Assembly: GCA_009702305.1 (NCBI GenBank)
Contig: WLIH01000145.1
Location: forward strand, 1-6,846
Direction: 5' to 3'
Length of the DNA: 6,846 nt
From: Actinomycetota bacterium
GTDB taxonomy: Bacteria; Actinomycetota; Actinomycetes; Propionibacteriales; Nocardioidaceae
This document shows positions 5,723-6,846 of this stretch, piece after piece. Below the pieces are notes generated by a model. It worked only from the letters and a program-made list of their open reading frames with translations, did no database searches and was not told the DNA's origin. Every line of letters begins with the position of its first letter. Position 1 is the stretch's first letter. The position numbers and the translations under genes were made by a program.

Positions 5723-6846
5723 CTTGTAGGGCGCGCTGGTGTACTTCGTGCAGGAGCACTTGGTGTCCCAGGCCAGGTCGCGCGCCATCGCAGCGCCCCA
5801 GCGGTGCTCGCCGGAAAGGAACGTCGCGAAGTTGGACGGCGACTGGTAGCTGGTGCCGATGCGGTTGATGCCCGCGAGCAGTGCCTCGGCGGTCATGTCC
5901 TCGACCGGGTTCTGCGCGCCCCCGGCGGCAAGCACGCGGATGGTGTCGCAGTAGGTCTGCGCAGCCCACTGCTGCACCTGGTCGGCGGTGCCGCCGGCAG
6001 CCTGCATGATCTTCAGGCACTCCTGCGCCGCCTGGTTGTTCGGCGGCGGCGACTGGCTGACGTCGAGGATCGGCTGCCAGCCGATGCCCATGGCACCGGG
6101 CATCACCCGCTCGGCGTGCTCCATGCGCTCCTTGACGTACGGGTTCTCGTTCGTGGTGAAGCCGTACTTCGGGTAGTACTCCTGGTCGTCGGCGTACTGC
6201 GTGACCGTCGTCATCTCGCCGGTGCCGGCGAAGAGGATCTTGGTGACCCCCTCCGACTTCATCCGCAGCGTCGGGGCCTGCAGGCTGGCCAGTGCCGTCG
6301 CCACCTCGGGCGTGGACTTCGGGAACTCGGTGGCGAACGCGTAGTGGACCTTCAGCCCGTACTTCGCCAACTGCGGGACCAGAGCGTTCTCGTACGCCGA
6401 GGCCGAGCCCTGGTCGGTCAGGTAGAAGACACCGATCTTGTCGCCCTTCTCGAAGAAGCCGTTGCGCCACAGGGAGTCCACGAGGGCACGGTCCTGGACG
6501 TCCATGACGACCTCGGAGGGGTTGACCATGTAGGGGAGCTCCGCGTAGTCCTGGAGGGACTTCGGCAGGAAGCTGGCGCCGGTGACGCCGATGACCCCGC
6601 GGTCGTTGAGGCACCGGATCAGGTCGACCGGCGCGTTGCCGGTGCTGATCCCGGCGATCACGTCGTGGTCCTGGGTCCACTCGTCGCAGACCCGCTGCAG
6701 CGTGGTCGCGTAGGGCGCCGGCGAGGTCGCATCGACCGCGGTGTAGACGCCGACCACCTCGTGGCCGCCGATGCCGCCGTGGTCGTTGAGGTACTGGATG
6801 ACCGCCTTGGGCTGGGCCACGGGGTCGTTGCTCTGGCTGAGCTGGA
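5714..6846 (-). CDS. ABC transporter substrate-binding protein, LivJ/Leu-Ile-Val type (5' end outside window)
   Basis: This is an extracytoplasmic solute receptor for the ABC importer encoded downstream, from the type I periplasmic-binding-protein class (Peripla_BP_6-like). The window holds 376 codons plus a stop. The signal peptide and roughly the first 40-70 residues lie beyond the right edge. In-frame reading continues past GTG at 6820 to the edge (QLSQSNDPVAQPK), so that GTG is internal. Family features are the early IQYLNDHGGIGGHEVVGVYT, matching the conserved 'NxxGGIxG' segment after the first helix, and then alternating beta/alpha segments: CDEWTQDHDVIAGIS, DRGVIGVTGASFLP, GDKIGVFYLTDQGSAS and VTKILFAGTGEMTT. 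The C-terminus KCSCTKYTSAPYKIG contains two closely spaced cysteines. The ligand cannot be read from the sequence: HAAT-family receptors bind branched-chain or other amino acids, amides, urea or aromatic compounds. The gene is 7 bases upstream of the lipoprotein start, consistent with one operon. Confidence 0.92.
   Translation of the reverse strand, partial: QLSQSNDPVAQPKAVIQYLNDHGGIGGHEVVGVYTAVDATSPAPYATTLQRVCDEWTQDHDVIAGISTGNAPVDLIRCLNDRGVIGVTGASFLPKSLQDYAELPYMVNPSEVVMDVQDRALVDSLWRNGFFEKGDKIGVFYLTDQGSASAYENALVPQLAKYGLKVHYAFATEFPKSTPEVATALASLQAPTLRMKSEGVTKILFAGTGEMTTVTQYADDQEYYPKYGFTTNENPYVKERMEHAERVMPGAMGIGWQPILDVSQSPPPNNQAAQECLKIMQAAGGTADQVQQWAAQTYCDTIRVLAAGGAQNPVEDMTAEALLAGINRIGTSYQSPSNFATFLSGEHRWGAAMARDLAWDTKCSCTKYTSAPYKIG

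Noticed and set aside
5589..6680. A 363-residue minus-strand open frame across the binding-protein and lipoprotein genes
   Set aside because: It overlaps two genes with clear signal or family features in other frames and shows no family motif itself.
6818..6820. GTG at 6820 as the start of the substrate-binding protein
   Set aside because: The frame stays open to the window edge, and the segment just after this codon is the conserved helix that normally follows a signal peptide plus tens of mature residues. The true start lies outside the window.

Overview
The window looks like part of one operon from a high-GC Gram-positive bacterium, most likely an actinobacterium (Nocardioides-like is a guess). 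The evidence is strong G/C bias at third codon positions, a lipoprotein signal, and permease/ATPase fusions of a kind I associate with actinobacteria. All four genes lie on the minus strand, so transcription runs from high to low coordinates. Both edges cut genes. No RNA gene, mobile element, CRISPR array, promoter or terminator could be supported, and coding density is essentially 100 percent.

Layout in transcription order: (1) 6846-5714, a type I periplasmic-binding-protein-like substrate-binding protein of the LivJ/Leu-Ile-Val class, missing its N-terminus. (2) 5706-5182, a small lipoprotein with a clear lipobox that I do not recognise, starting 7 bases after the previous stop with no visible Shine-Dalgarno. 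(3) 5185-2975, a 736-residue protein with a 12-helix MFS-type membrane domain followed by a complete LivF-type ATPase. (4) 2978-1, an uninterrupted 992-codon frame, still open at the window edge, that fuses a LivH-type permease, a LivM-type permease and a LivG-type ATPase. I found it by translating the minus strand by hand. Genes 2/3 and 3/4 overlap by 4 bases (ATGA), so their translation is probably coupled.

Together the genes encode a complete branched-chain-amino-acid-type (HAAT family) ABC importer compressed into two membrane polypeptides. The binding protein captures a solute outside the membrane, the LivH and LivM domains form the channel, and LivG plus LivF form the ATPase pair. The unusual part is that LivF is not a free subunit: it is the C-terminal domain of an MFS-type transporter. 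The locus therefore physically joins a secondary-transporter fold to a primary ABC importer, with an extra lipoprotein encoded between them. The substrate cannot be determined from the sequence.

Points worth follow-up are the MFS-LivF fusion, the triple LivH-LivM-LivG fusion with a C-terminal tail running out of the window, the clustering of non-consensus ATPase residues in one of the two predicted ATP sites, and the uncharacterised lipoprotein.
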